Shown here: positions 17,477 through 25,171 of the stretch, one piece after another | Position numbering within the stretch: position 1 is the first letter of the stretch | How the letters are laid out: each line of letters opens with the position of its first letter | Origin: DAOUMU01 sp034409055 | GTDB lineage: Bacteria; Chloroflexota; Anaerolineae; 4572-78; J111 | DNA length: 31,747 nucleotides | Direction of reading: 5' to 3' | NCBI GenBank assembly: GCA_034409055.1 | Contig: DAOUMU010000121.1 | Location: 1-31,747 of the forward strand | The notes under the pieces: model-generated | What the model was told of the DNA's origin: nothing | Database searches by the model: none | Seen by the model: only the letters and a program-made list of their open reading frames with translations | Position numbers and translations under genes: made by a program

Positions 17477-18334
17477 CTACCAGCGCTTAGCCCCTTCTGG
17501 AAAATGCACGGCCTTGAACGAGGCCGCCCGCTCCTCTAATGGCCTTTCGATAGCCATACGTTCAATGCTGGATCCTAACTGCACGCCGTGGCAATCGGTG
17601 TGGTCAAGCATATATTGTCCATCCTCGGGATTCACCAGAGCCGCACCGTGAGCTAGCAAGATCACGTCCGGTTTGATCTTCTTGGCCAGATCGTAGTGGA
17701 CCTGGCTACGTTTCGCCATTTCCTCAATTGACCGGCTCTCCTCGTAACCCGTCGACCCGCCCCGGGTGATCCCGGCGTGGAAGATGAAGATGTCAGGGGC
17801 GGCTTCTTTCAACAACCGCTCGGCATCTTCCTCGTTGAAAGCGTAACCGATGGTCAGTATGTCCAGCTCGCGGGCCATCTTCAGCATCTCGATTTCGTGC
17901 TGGTAGCCTAACCCGGTCTTTTCTAAGGTTTTACGGAACTCACCATCGAACCAGGCTACCGTCGGGAAGTTGTGTACGCCTGAAAAGCCGATGTGTTTGC
18001 ATTCTTCAAGGAAGAGTCGCATGTCGCGCAGGACATCCACGCCGTTCAGGCCGGCAATCACCGGCACTTCTTTGACCTGCGGCAGCACTTCCCGTTTCCC
18101 AATTTGATAAACCATTTCATTAGCGTCTGCCATTGGCAACATACCGGCCAACGAACCGTAGCCTTGCATCCGGAAATAACCCGTGTTATAGACGCCCAGA
18201 ATATCGATTCCGCCACGCTCAATGAATTTGGCGGCAATGCCGTTGCCTGCGCCGGTCATCACCAACGGTTTGCCACGTTTGATCTCGCCCCACAGGCGAT
18301 CCAGGAACTCCTGGCGGGTATAACGTTTAGCCAT
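17477..18334 (-). CDS. PEP-hydrolase-like TIM-barrel protein (Tm-1 C-terminal half)
   Basis: This 285-residue TIM-barrel protein belongs to the phosphoenolpyruvate-hydrolase-like family (PF09370 type). Recognisable stretches are GKPLVMTGAGNGIAAKFIERGGIDILGVYNTGYFRMQGYGSLAGMLPMADANEMV and PVIAGLNGVDVLRDM, then FIFHAGITRGGSTGYEES. In plants this domain is the C-terminal half of the Tm-1 virus-resistance protein, whose N-terminal half matches the upstream gene here. The bacterial function is not established. AGGAGGT lies 8 bases before the ATG, and the gene starts 21 bp after the UPF0261 gene ends. Confidence 0.88.
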   Translation of the reverse strand: MAKRYTRQEFLDRLWGEIKRGKPLVMTGAGNGIAAKFIERGGIDILGVYNTGYFRMQGYGSLAGMLPMADANEMVYQIGKREVLPQVKEVPVIAGLNGVDVLRDMRLFLEECKHIGFSGVHNFPTVAWFDGEFRKTLEKTGLGYQHEIEMLKMARELDILTIGYAFNEEDAERLLKEAAPDIFIFHAGITRGGSTGYEESRSIEEMAKRSQVHYDLAKKIKPDVILLAHGAALVNPEDGQYMLDHTDCHGVQLGSSIERMAIERPLEERAASFKAVHFPEGAKRW

Positions 18335-18355
18335 TGTACGTACCTCCTATTCGTA

Positions 18356-19579
18356 TTACTGTTGCCGCTTTTTAATTAGGGAGATCAACAGTTCTACTGC
18401 TTCTGTCGCAAAAGCGGGGTCTTCAATATGGGTGTTCCGTTCAATGATTCGGAAATTGTCGGGCAGGTTGGCCTTCAACTCGGCCACAAAGGCTGCGTCG
18501 GCCTCCGGATCATAGAAGCCTTGGCCCTTGACCGCATAGCTGTCATATCCCGCGGTCGGGATCATGAAGACCGCTTCGTCCTTGGTGTACTGCAGACGGC
18601 GGGCCACTTCTTGGCCCACTTCGGCCATCTCTTCCTTGTTTAAACGTAAATCGGTGATCTGGGGACTATGGCGGATCAGGGTGCGACCTGCGTATTTCTC
18701 AGGGACCGTCTCCGGCTCATTGAAGACCAGCACCTCAATCGCACCCGGGCAAAGCACCTGCGGGATACCAAGCTTCCCGGCTGTGGTCAGGCGTTCCTGA
18801 CCACCAGCCAGCAAGGCAGCGTGCATTTCGTTGGACACCTCAATGGTCGAGTAGTCCAGCACCGCCCCGATGATACCTTCCTTCATCATCTGTTCCATGG
18901 CGCGTCCACCTGGGCCAATGGCGTGGAACACAATCGTTTCATAGCCAGCCGCCTCAAGCAGTTCGATGGCTTTCATCGCCCCCTGCGTGGTGATACCCAC
19001 GGTTGTTACAGCCACCAGGGGCTTTTCACCCCGTTCCAGTCTCACGTCCACCTCGGCCATCCCACAAACAGCCCCGGCAGCGTTGGCCAGGATCTTGCGG
19101 GTGACGAGATTCAGCCCCAGTATATCGGTTACCGAGAACATCATCGTGATGTCCTTGATGTCTACCCAAGGCGCGACGTTTCCGGAGGCCATCGTGGAAA
19201 CCATCACCTTAGGGAAACCGTATGGCAAAGCGCGCATGACTTTAGTGGCCAGGGTGGTACCCTGCGTGCCTCCCATAGCCATGATGCCATGCACTTTACC
19301 TTCAGCCACCATTTCAGTCACAATCTTGGTCGCGCCGTCGGCCATAATAGGGGCGGCCACCTCCCGGTCAGGCTTCTCCAGAAGTTTAGCCAGGGGCATG
19401 CCACCTGCCTCGGCCACTTCCTCCCGGGTGACGTCAGCTTTGGCAGCGGGGGTGCCCACGACACCCACGTCAACCACCAGGGCCTTGTCACCCAACTTTT
19501 CAATCTGCTCCCGCAGATACTGGGCCTCGTGCCCTTTGGTATCCAAGGTCGCCAACACAACAATAGTTTTACCGCTCAT
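18356..19579 (-). CDS. UPF0261 Tm-1-like ATP-binding protein
   Basis: This 407-residue protein is of the UPF0261 / Tm-1-like ATP-binding family. It has the signature KTIVVLATLDTKGHEAQYLREQI at the start, GIMAMGGTQGTTLATKVMRALPYGFPKVMVSTMASG (about 120-155) and the C-terminal half with FHAIGPGGRAMEQMM. The tomato homolog binds ATP and a viral replication protein; the ancestral bacterial role is unknown, though gene context is often catabolic. AAGGAGG precedes the ATG by 10 bases. The ATAATATTAT palindrome shared with two other promoters overlaps its start codon, which suggests control with the sugar island. It is the first gene of the Tm-1-like, TIM-barrel, formyltransferase series. Confidence 0.9.
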   Translation of the reverse strand: MSGKTIVVLATLDTKGHEAQYLREQIEKLGDKALVVDVGVVGTPAAKADVTREEVAEAGGMPLAKLLEKPDREVAAPIMADGATKIVTEMVAEGKVHGIMAMGGTQGTTLATKVMRALPYGFPKVMVSTMASGNVAPWVDIKDITMMFSVTDILGLNLVTRKILANAAGAVCGMAEVDVRLERGEKPLVAVTTVGITTQGAMKAIELLEAAGYETIVFHAIGPGGRAMEQMMKEGIIGAVLDYSTIEVSNEMHAALLAGGQERLTTAGKLGIPQVLCPGAIEVLVFNEPETVPEKYAGRTLIRHSPQITDLRLNKEEMAEVGQEVARRLQYTKDEAVFMIPTAGYDSYAVKGQGFYDPEADAAFVAELKANLPDNFRIIERNTHIEDPAFATEAVELLISLIKKRQQ

Positions 19580-19587
19580 AATATTAT
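19578..19587. promoter_or_regulatory. ATAATATTAT palindrome at the Tm-1-like start
   Basis: This perfect 10-bp palindrome lies between the ribosome site and ATG of the UPF0261 gene. The same 10 bases occur at 20942-20951 and twice at 23129-23146, in front of the dehydrogenase and GntR genes. Confidence 0.45.
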
Positions 19588-19660
19588 CTTACCTCCTTGT
19601 AAGAGTTGTTGCACGATAAAAGGGAAAGGGATAAATAGTTGAGACAACAAAATTTTTGCT

Positions 19661-19731
19661 CACAGATTCACACAGATTAACACAGATTTATTTTTTATCC
19701 GGGTCTATCCGGGCAAATCCGTGAGTCATTC
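19661..19731. repeat. CACAGATT direct repeats and ATCCGGG repeats in an intergenic gap
   Basis: Three CACAGATT words spaced by 9-10 bases are followed by two TATCCGGG words and AAATCCGTGAG. The gap is 204 bp (19580-19783) and I see no gene in it. The repeat is of the dispersed intergenic type. Confidence 0.5.
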
Positions 19732-19783
19732 ACTTGTCGGCCCTGCGGTTTTGAGGCGAAGATTGGTTAGTTATTTAGACTGG

Positions 19784-20833
19784 TCAACTCAAGCCCAGGA
19801 TTTGCCGATTCCGGGCCACGTCTGTCTCGGCGCCAGCGAAATCATCGAAGGCCACCGCGGTGGTCTCAATGATGTGACTGGCAATAAAGGGTGCCCCTTC
19901 AGCCGCTCCCTGCTCGGGGCTCTTAACACAGCACTCCCATTCCAGGACCGCCCAACCGGTATAGCCGGCCTCGGTCAGCAGGGTAAACACCCGCTTAAAG
20001 TCAACCTGGCCGTCCCCGAGAGACCGGAATCGACCGGCCCGCCCGGTCCAGGACTGATAGCCGCCATACACTCCAACGCGGCCAGTCGGGTGGAATTCGG
20101 CGTCCTTGACGTGGAAACCCCTAATCCGTTCACCGTATAGCTTGATGAACTCAAGGTAATCGAGTTGTTGCAGGACGAAATGGCTGGCATCGTAGTTCAA
20201 GCATGCGGCCGGGTGGTTGTCTGTGTAATCGAGGAACATCTCGTAGGTGGCCCCGTCGTAAATGTCCGATCCGGGGTGAAGCTCATAGGCGAAGACCTTG
20301 CCATTCTCATGAGCCAAGTCCAGGAGCGGTCGCCAACGCTTGGCCAGCTCCTTAAAGGCTTCTTCGATAATCCCCTCCGGGCGCTGCGGCCAGGGATAGA
20401 CCATATGCCAGGCAAAGCCCCCGGACAGCACGGGGATCACGTCGGTGCCCATGTTAACCGAAGCCCGAATACATTTCTTTAATTCGCCGACCGCCCATTC
20501 TGTCCTGACCTCACCTTTCAAGCCGGCCGGGTGAAACACCTCAAACATAGTTTCATAGGCCGGATGTACGGCCAGGATCTGGCCCGCCAGGTAGCCCCCT
20601 AACTCGGTCGGTTCGAGGCCCATGTCTTTAAGCATCCCTTTGTATTCATCGCAGTAAGTTTTGGATTCCGCAGCCTTGTCTAAGTCGAAGAGGCGCGAGT
20701 CCCAGGTCGGGATCTGCACTCCCTTATAGCCCAAGCTGGCAACCCACTTGCCAATGTTTTTTATGTTGTCGTATGGTTCCTCATCCCTCAGAAATTGGGC
20801 AAGAAAAATAGCTGGACCTTTAATTTTTGGCAT
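19784..20833 (-). CDS. Sugar phosphate isomerase/epimerase (xylose-isomerase-like TIM barrel)
   Basis: This 349-residue AP-endonuclease-2-type TIM barrel is like those of inositol and keto-sugar pathways. Candidate metal ligands lie in YELHPGSDIYDG, NYDASHF, GFHVKDAEFH and VLEWECC, giving the E-D-H-E pattern of the family. Start ATG at 20833 is chosen because AAGGAG lies 8 bases upstream; the frame runs open to 20914 with no ribosome site. It is divergent from a Gfo/Idh/MocA dehydrogenase, a frequent pair in which the dehydrogenase makes a keto-sugar and the barrel isomerises, decarboxylates or cleaves it. The substrate is unknown. Confidence 0.85.
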   Translation of the reverse strand: MPKIKGPAIFLAQFLRDEEPYDNIKNIGKWVASLGYKGVQIPTWDSRLFDLDKAAESKTYCDEYKGMLKDMGLEPTELGGYLAGQILAVHPAYETMFEVFHPAGLKGEVRTEWAVGELKKCIRASVNMGTDVIPVLSGGFAWHMVYPWPQRPEGIIEEAFKELAKRWRPLLDLAHENGKVFAYELHPGSDIYDGATYEMFLDYTDNHPAACLNYDASHFVLQQLDYLEFIKLYGERIRGFHVKDAEFHPTGRVGVYGGYQSWTGRAGRFRSLGDGQVDFKRVFTLLTEAGYTGWAVLEWECCVKSPEQGAAEGAPFIASHIIETTAVAFDDFAGAETDVARNRQILGLS

Positions 20834-20922
20834 GGCTGACTCCTTATCACTAGTTGAGTAATTTCTCACAAACTTTGAGAGGCCCAATTTACCACGAACG
20901 GGGGCATTTGTCAATAATTTTC

Positions 20923-20954
20923 TTGACTTTCTTATAATATCATAATATTATAAT
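20923..20954 (+). promoter_or_regulatory. Promoter with AT-palindrome operator, dehydrogenase gene
   Basis: TTGACT (20923-20928), 17 bp, then TATTAT (20946-20951). The palindrome ATAATATTAT (20942-20951) covers the -10. The same arrangement (TTGACT then this palindrome) is found at the GntR gene. Confidence 0.5.
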
Positions 20955-20989
20955 GTTTGTTTTTATCAAACAAGGAGGCTTTAACCATC

Positions 20990-22138
20990 ATGAAAATCGG
21001 AATGGTCGGATACAAATTTATGGGCAAAGCCCACGCCCACGCTTACCGTACGGCTCCCTATTTCTTTGACATTGGTGAAGACGTAGAGCTGGTGGCTGTT
21101 TGTGGCCGGGATGAGCCAGCCGTCGCCGAGTTTGCCAAGCAGCACGGCTGGCAGAGTTATGAGACAGACTGGCGAAAACTGGTCGAACGGGACGATATCG
21201 ATGCCATTGACATCGGCACGCCCAACAGCAGCCATCATCCCATTACCGTGGCTGCGGCCAAGGCCGGTAAACACATTTTATTGGAAAAGCCGATGGCTAT
21301 GACTCTGGCTGAGGCCAAGGAGATGCACGCCGAGGCGGTCAAGGCTGGCATTAAACACCAGATCGGCTTTAATTATCGGCGTGTACCGGCCATTGCCCTG
21401 GCCAAGGCCATCGTGGATAGCGGCGATATTGGCGACATTGTGCATTGGCGGGCCGTTTATAACCAGGATTGGATTGTCGATCCGGAGTTTCCGCTGGTCT
21501 GGCGCTTGGACAAGAACATCGCCGGTACCGGTGCCATCGGCGACCTGGCCTCCCACATTGTGGACCTGGCCCACTTTTTGGTCGGGCCAATCGAGGAAGT
21601 GACCGGTATGACCAAAACCTTCATCAAAGAGCGCCCTCTCCCGGCTGAAATGACCGGTCTGAGTGCCACCGGCTCACAAACCAAAGGCCCGGTGACCGTA
21701 GACGATTGCTTTGCCTTTCTGACCCGCTTTGCCAACGGCGCTACCGGTACGTTTGAAGGCACCCGCTTGGCCACCGGTCGCCTAAACTACAACTCCTTCG
21801 AGCTCAACGGCAGCCAAGGTTCGCTCGCCTTCAACCTGGAACGAATGAACGAGCTTGAGCTGTATTTCAAAGACGACCCGACCAACCATCGTGGTTGGCG
21901 CACCATCAACGTGACGGATGGTGAGCATCCCTACGTCAGCGCCTGGTGGCCGCCCGGACACATTCTGGGCTGGGAGGAGTCCCACATTCATCAGGTCGCT
22001 GATTTCCTCAAGGCGATCGCCAGCGACACGCCTTGTAATCCTGACTTTTCAGTTGGGGTTCAGAATCAAGCCGTACTCGAGGCGCTAACTCAATCCGCCG
22101 AAACTGGTCAGTGGGTTAAAGTGCCTGCTTGGGCGTAA
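20990..22138 (+). CDS. Gfo/Idh/MocA family NAD(P)-dependent dehydrogenase
   Basis: This 382-residue oxidoreductase has an N-terminal Rossmann fold (MKIGMVGYKFMGKAHAHAYR) and the family lysine motif ILLEKPMAMTLAEAKEM (EKP near residue 100). The C-terminal alpha/beta domain carries GAIGDLASHIVDLAHFLVG, with the catalytic D-x-x-x-H position. Family members oxidise sugars or polyols, or reduce keto-sugars. ATG at 20990 is preferred over a TTG at 20957 because AAGGAGG lies 11 bases before it. It is divergent from the TIM-barrel gene at 20833 and has its own palindrome-bearing promoter, suggesting control by the GntR protein nearby. Confidence 0.9.
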   Translation: MKIGMVGYKFMGKAHAHAYRTAPYFFDIGEDVELVAVCGRDEPAVAEFAKQHGWQSYETDWRKLVERDDIDAIDIGTPNSSHHPITVAAAKAGKHILLEKPMAMTLAEAKEMHAEAVKAGIKHQIGFNYRRVPAIALAKAIVDSGDIGDIVHWRAVYNQDWIVDPEFPLVWRLDKNIAGTGAIGDLASHIVDLAHFLVGPIEEVTGMTKTFIKERPLPAEMTGLSATGSQTKGPVTVDDCFAFLTRFANGATGTFEGTRLATGRLNYNSFELNGSQGSLAFNLERMNELELYFKDDPTNHRGWRTINVTDGEHPYVSAWWPPGHILGWEESHIHQVADFLKAIASDTPCNPDFSVGVQNQAVLEALTQSAETGQWVKVPAWA

Positions 22139-22159
22139 TGTACTTTTAGTTGGGGGGCC

Positions 22160-22933
22160 TCAAAACAGCCGGGTGATAAGATCGGACACACCCAGCAACA
22201 TGGCCGCCGACACCGCCACCACGACGATGAGCAACCAGCGCACAAAGACCGCCCCTCGCTTCACGGCCATCCGGGAGGCAACCCAGGCCCCGAGCATGTT
22301 CCCGATTGCCAGGATCAAGCCTATCCCCCACTGCACCTGTCCGTTGAACATAAACACGGCCAGGGCAAATATCGTGAAGCACAAGACAATGAGCACTTTA
22401 ACAGCATTAGCTCGTACCAGGTCGTAACCGGCGGCCAAGACCAACCCGGCCAGTAGAAAGATGCCCACCCCAGCCTGAATGAAACCACCATAGACCCCAA
22501 TCGCAAAGAAAATTATCCACTCCTTCCAACCAGGCCGTTCATGGATAGCTTCTGGTCGCCCCTCCAGCCAGCGCTTGGGGCGAACCAGGATGACCACCAG
22601 CATCATAACCATCAACGCCCCGATGGTCCGGCGCATCATCTGTTCGTCCAGGTTGACGGCAATTTGGGCACCGACAAGAGAACCGAGTATAGCCGGGACA
22701 GCCAAGAGCAGGCCATGCCGCAAATTAAGCACTCGCTGTTGGCGGAAACTGCTCACACCGACTACATTTTGTAGCAAAATGCCCACCCGGTTGGTCCCAT
22801 TAGCCACATTGGCCGGCAAGCCGATGAAAATAAGCAGGGGTAGGGTAACCAGTGAACCACTACCGGCTAACGTATTGATAAAACCGGCCACAAAGCCGGC
22901 TGCGATAATGGCGAGATAGAGATACCAGGCCAA
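22160..22933 (-). CDS. TauE/SafE family membrane permease
   Basis: This 257-residue protein has about eight hydrophobic helices and the family patterns FVAGFINTLAGSGSLVTLPLLIFIGLPANVANGTNR near the N-terminus and YGGFIQAGVGIFLLAGL in the middle, marking the two repeated halves. TauE/SafE proteins export organic anions such as sulfite or sulfoacetate; here the substrate may be an acid made by the neighbouring sugar pathway, which is inference. The start is TTG with AAGGAGG 5-6 bases upstream. It is convergent with the dehydrogenase gene (21 bp gap). Confidence 0.88.
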   Translation of the reverse strand: MAWYLYLAIIAAGFVAGFINTLAGSGSLVTLPLLIFIGLPANVANGTNRVGILLQNVVGVSSFRQQRVLNLRHGLLLAVPAILGSLVGAQIAVNLDEQMMRRTIGALMVMMLVVILVRPKRWLEGRPEAIHERPGWKEWIIFFAIGVYGGFIQAGVGIFLLAGLVLAAGYDLVRANAVKVLIVLCFTIFALAVFMFNGQVQWGIGLILAIGNMLGAWVASRMAVKRGAVFVRWLLIVVVAVSAAMLLGVSDLITRLF

Positions 22934-22995
22934 AGTTCCTCCTTAAAAAAATCGTAGATATATTTTTAATAGGTTACCCCAGAAACTTGGCAATG

Positions 22996-23107
22996 AGCAA
23001 ATTTTGGGACCCGTTCCAGATTTTGGGTAGTTAACGTATCCCTATACGTTAGCGGCGGCATAGGGATGCCGCCCTACCTAAAACCCGAGACACGACCAAA
23101 TTTTGCT
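22996..23107. repeat. Cloverleaf-forming MITE-like element
   Basis: Ends AGCAAATTTTGG (22996-23007) and CCAAATTTTGCT (23096-23107) are near-inverted. Inside, TTTTGGGTAG (23021-23030) pairs with CTACCTAAAA (23074-23083), enclosing two perfect hairpins: TAACGTAT-CCCT-ATACGTTA (23032-23051) and GGCGGCAT-AGGG-ATGCCGCC (23054-23073). The two loops are complementary. It lies just upstream of the GntR promoter. Confidence 0.55.
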
Positions 23108-23114
23108 TTGTCTC

Positions 23115-23146
23115 TTGACTTTTTGGGCATAATATTATAATATTAT
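23115..23146 (+). promoter_or_regulatory. Promoter and tandem AT palindromes of the GntR gene
   Basis: TTGACT (23115-23120) is followed by two ATAATATTAT palindromes (23129-23138 and 23137-23146, sharing two bases). TATAAT and TAATAT -10 candidates lie inside them. The layout fits autoregulation by the GntR protein. Confidence 0.5.
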
Positions 23147-23202
23147 AACGTTATGCTATTAAGTCATTAAGAGTAATAACCCTGTTTGAGTCCGAACTGA
23201 TT

Positions 23203-23934
23203 ATGAATGCAATTGTTCGCGATAGCAAATTGCCGTTTTACCACCAACTGTACGAGATACTGCGTAGCGGTATCTTGCGGGGCGAGTGGAAACCGGGGGA
23301 TATGCTACCCTCGGAGTCAGAATTGATTCAACAATATCAGGTCAGCCGCATCACGGTACGCCAGGCACTTGAGGCCCTGGTCAACGACGGTTTGATCTAC
23401 CGGCAACGGGGGCGGGGCACGTTTGTGGCTCATCCGACGGTGGAACAAGGTTTGAGTCGCATCGTCAGTTTCACTGACGATATGCGCCAGCGAGGTTTTT
23501 ACCCCGGCACAAAAGTTCTATCTTCCGGCCTTATGCCCGCTCCCCTGGACATTGCCAAAAAGTTACAGGTTGAGCCGGGTGAAGAGTTGGCTTGTGTAGA
23601 ACGCCTGCGTCTGGCTGATGGCGAGCCGATGAGCATTGAAGAATCACACCTGGTTCATCGCTATTGTCCCGGCGTTTTGCAGCACGACTACGCTCAGAAT
23701 CCCCTGCGTGAAATCCTTGACAATGAGTACGGCATTCGCTGGATGAGAGCCAAGCAGGTTATTCGGGCCATACCGGCCACCCGTAAATTGGCCCATAAGC
23801 TCTCGATCCCTGCCAAGGCAGCTTTGCTCTATATTGAGCGCGTCTCCTATTCCCAACAGAATATACCCGTCGAGTTTCTACGGCTATACCACCGGGGGGA
23901 CCGGTACGCCTTGTACAACGAACTTCGTGATTAG
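23203..23934 (+). CDS. GntR-family (HutC type) transcription regulator
   Basis: This 243-residue regulator has a winged helix-turn-helix at residues 8-75 (LPFYHQLYEILRSGILRGEWKPGDMLPSESELIQQYQVSRITVRQALEALVNDGLIYRQRGRGTFV). Residues about 95-238 are a UTRA ligand domain, the chorismate-lyase-like fold that senses sugar phosphates or related metabolites. The ribosome site before the ATG is weak. It lies just before the isomerase-kinase-transketolase operon, separated by two inverted repeats, and its promoter carries the palindromes also found at the dehydrogenase and Tm-1-like genes. It is the likely local regulator; the ligand is unknown. Confidence 0.92.
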   Translation: MNAIVRDSKLPFYHQLYEILRSGILRGEWKPGDMLPSESELIQQYQVSRITVRQALEALVNDGLIYRQRGRGTFVAHPTVEQGLSRIVSFTDDMRQRGFYPGTKVLSSGLMPAPLDIAKKLQVEPGEELACVERLRLADGEPMSIEESHLVHRYCPGVLQHDYAQNPLREILDNEYGIRWMRAKQVIRAIPATRKLAHKLSIPAKAALLYIERVSYSQQNIPVEFLRLYHRGDRYALYNELRD

Positions 23935-23936
23935 CA

Positions 23937-24006
23937 TAGTCTCAGTAGATCCAATTTTCAAGCTCGGAGCGGACCAGCTAGAGCAAATTTGGATGTACTG
24001 AGTCTA
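23937..24006. repeat. Long inverted repeat after the GntR gene
   Basis: CTCAGTAGATCCAATTTT (23941-23958) pairs with AAATTTGGATGTACTGAG (23985-24002) at 16 of 18 positions, extended by TAG/CTA on the outside. The 26-base loop can itself close with GCTC/GAGC. It may end the gntR transcript or be a small mobile element. Confidence 0.55.
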
Positions 24007-24036
24007 CAGTTAAATCTGCTTACTGTCTAGACGAAG

Positions 24037-24094
24037 CGTATTACGTGTTACGTGCTACGTGACCAGATCAACGTAACACGCAACACGCAATACG
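24037..24094. repeat. Inverted heptad repeat
   Basis: Arms 24037-24060 and 24071-24094 pair at 21 of 24 positions around a 10-base loop. Each arm is built of degenerate CGTGTTA/CGTGTTG heptads, as in the repeat at 1590-1662. Confidence 0.6.
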
Positions 24095-24139
24095 TTTCAC
24101 TTCTATTTTGTCCAACATTATTTAGGTAGGGAGGCATCG

Positions 24140-25120
24140 ATGAGAAAACTAAAAGTTTCAGCAGGTATCTGGTTTCTGGGCGCTACGAGCGACCGCTTTG
24201 TTAAACAAGGCTACCGGCCAGACAAGACCATTGAAGAACGATTCAAGTTGGCGGCCTCAGTCGAGGGGGTGGGTGGCCTGGAAATGCATTATCCAACCGA
24301 GGTCACAGACGACACCTACAAGTCTTTAAAGGCATTAGCCGATGACCTTGGCCTGAAGATCGTGCAGTTCTGTCCGCATCTGTGGGTCGATCCTCGTTGG
24401 AAATTCGGGCAATTCAGCAACCCGGATAAAAAGTTGCGCCAGGAGGCTGTTGATCTGGCCAAGCGGACCACCGATATTGCCCAATATATGGAAGCGGAAG
24501 TCATGGTCTATTGGCCGGCCCAGGATGGGTATGACTATCCCTTCCAAATCGATCACCGCCAACGCCTCGATAATCTGGTCGAGGGGTTGACCGAGTGGGT
24601 CGATTACAACCCTGAGCAGAAAATTGTGCTGGAATATAAAGCCTTTGAGCCCCGCACGCACATTCTGCTCCCGACCATCGGCCATTGTATGACCATCATC
24701 AACGAAATCAACCGGCCCAACCTGGGGATCAATATTGATATGGGTCATGCTTTCATCATGAAAGAGAATCTGGCCGAGTCGATTGCCCTGGCCTGTCGCT
24801 ACGGTAAACTTTTCCACACCCACTGGAATGACAACTGGAAACTATTCGATGACGACGTCATCGTCGGTACGGTCAACCTGTGGGAAACCGTGGAGGCCAT
24901 GTTCTGGCTCGACGAATGGGGCTACGATGGCTGGTACGGCCTGGACCTGTTTCCCTATCGCGAACCACCAGAGAAGGCCATTGACGAGAGCATTCGTAAT
25001 CTGCACTTCTACCTGGAGTTACTGGACCGCGTCCCCCGCGATGAGTTGCGCCAGTGCTTCGAAAGTTCCGACGCGATCAAAATTTCGCAAATGATGCGCC
25101 GAATGCTGGGTGGAACCTAA
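24140..25120 (+). CDS. Xylose/rhamnose-isomerase-like sugar isomerase (TIM barrel)
   Basis: This 326-residue metal-dependent isomerase-fold enzyme has metal and catalytic positions that line up with xylose and rhamnose isomerases: E165 and K167 in LEYKAFEP, D200 and H203 in NIDMGH, H226 and H228 in FHTHWND, D237-D239 in LFDDDVIVG, and D269 in GLDLFPYR. The D-x-G-H form is nearer to Pseudomonas-type L-rhamnose isomerase than to XylA, which has a glutamate there. It should interconvert an aldose and a ketose. GGGAGG precedes the ATG. It is the first gene of a plus-strand operon with a PfkB kinase 51 bp on and a two-gene transketolase. Confidence 0.85.
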   Translation: MRKLKVSAGIWFLGATSDRFVKQGYRPDKTIEERFKLAASVEGVGGLEMHYPTEVTDDTYKSLKALADDLGLKIVQFCPHLWVDPRWKFGQFSNPDKKLRQEAVDLAKRTTDIAQYMEAEVMVYWPAQDGYDYPFQIDHRQRLDNLVEGLTEWVDYNPEQKIVLEYKAFEPRTHILLPTIGHCMTIINEINRPNLGINIDMGHAFIMKENLAESIALACRYGKLFHTHWNDNWKLFDDDVIVGTVNLWETVEAMFWLDEWGYDGWYGLDLFPYREPPEKAIDESIRNLHFYLELLDRVPRDELRQCFESSDAIKISQMMRRMLGGT

Positions 25121-25171
25121 CATCGTATTCAAAAAAACCCGGATAGTGACACCTATGGAGGGACGTAAACC

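Noticed and set aside
18668..19642. Plus-strand frame of 324 residues opposite the Tm-1-like gene
   Set aside because: The translation is rich in H, G and R without any domain pattern, and the opposite strand is a clear UPF0261 gene with a good ribosome site.
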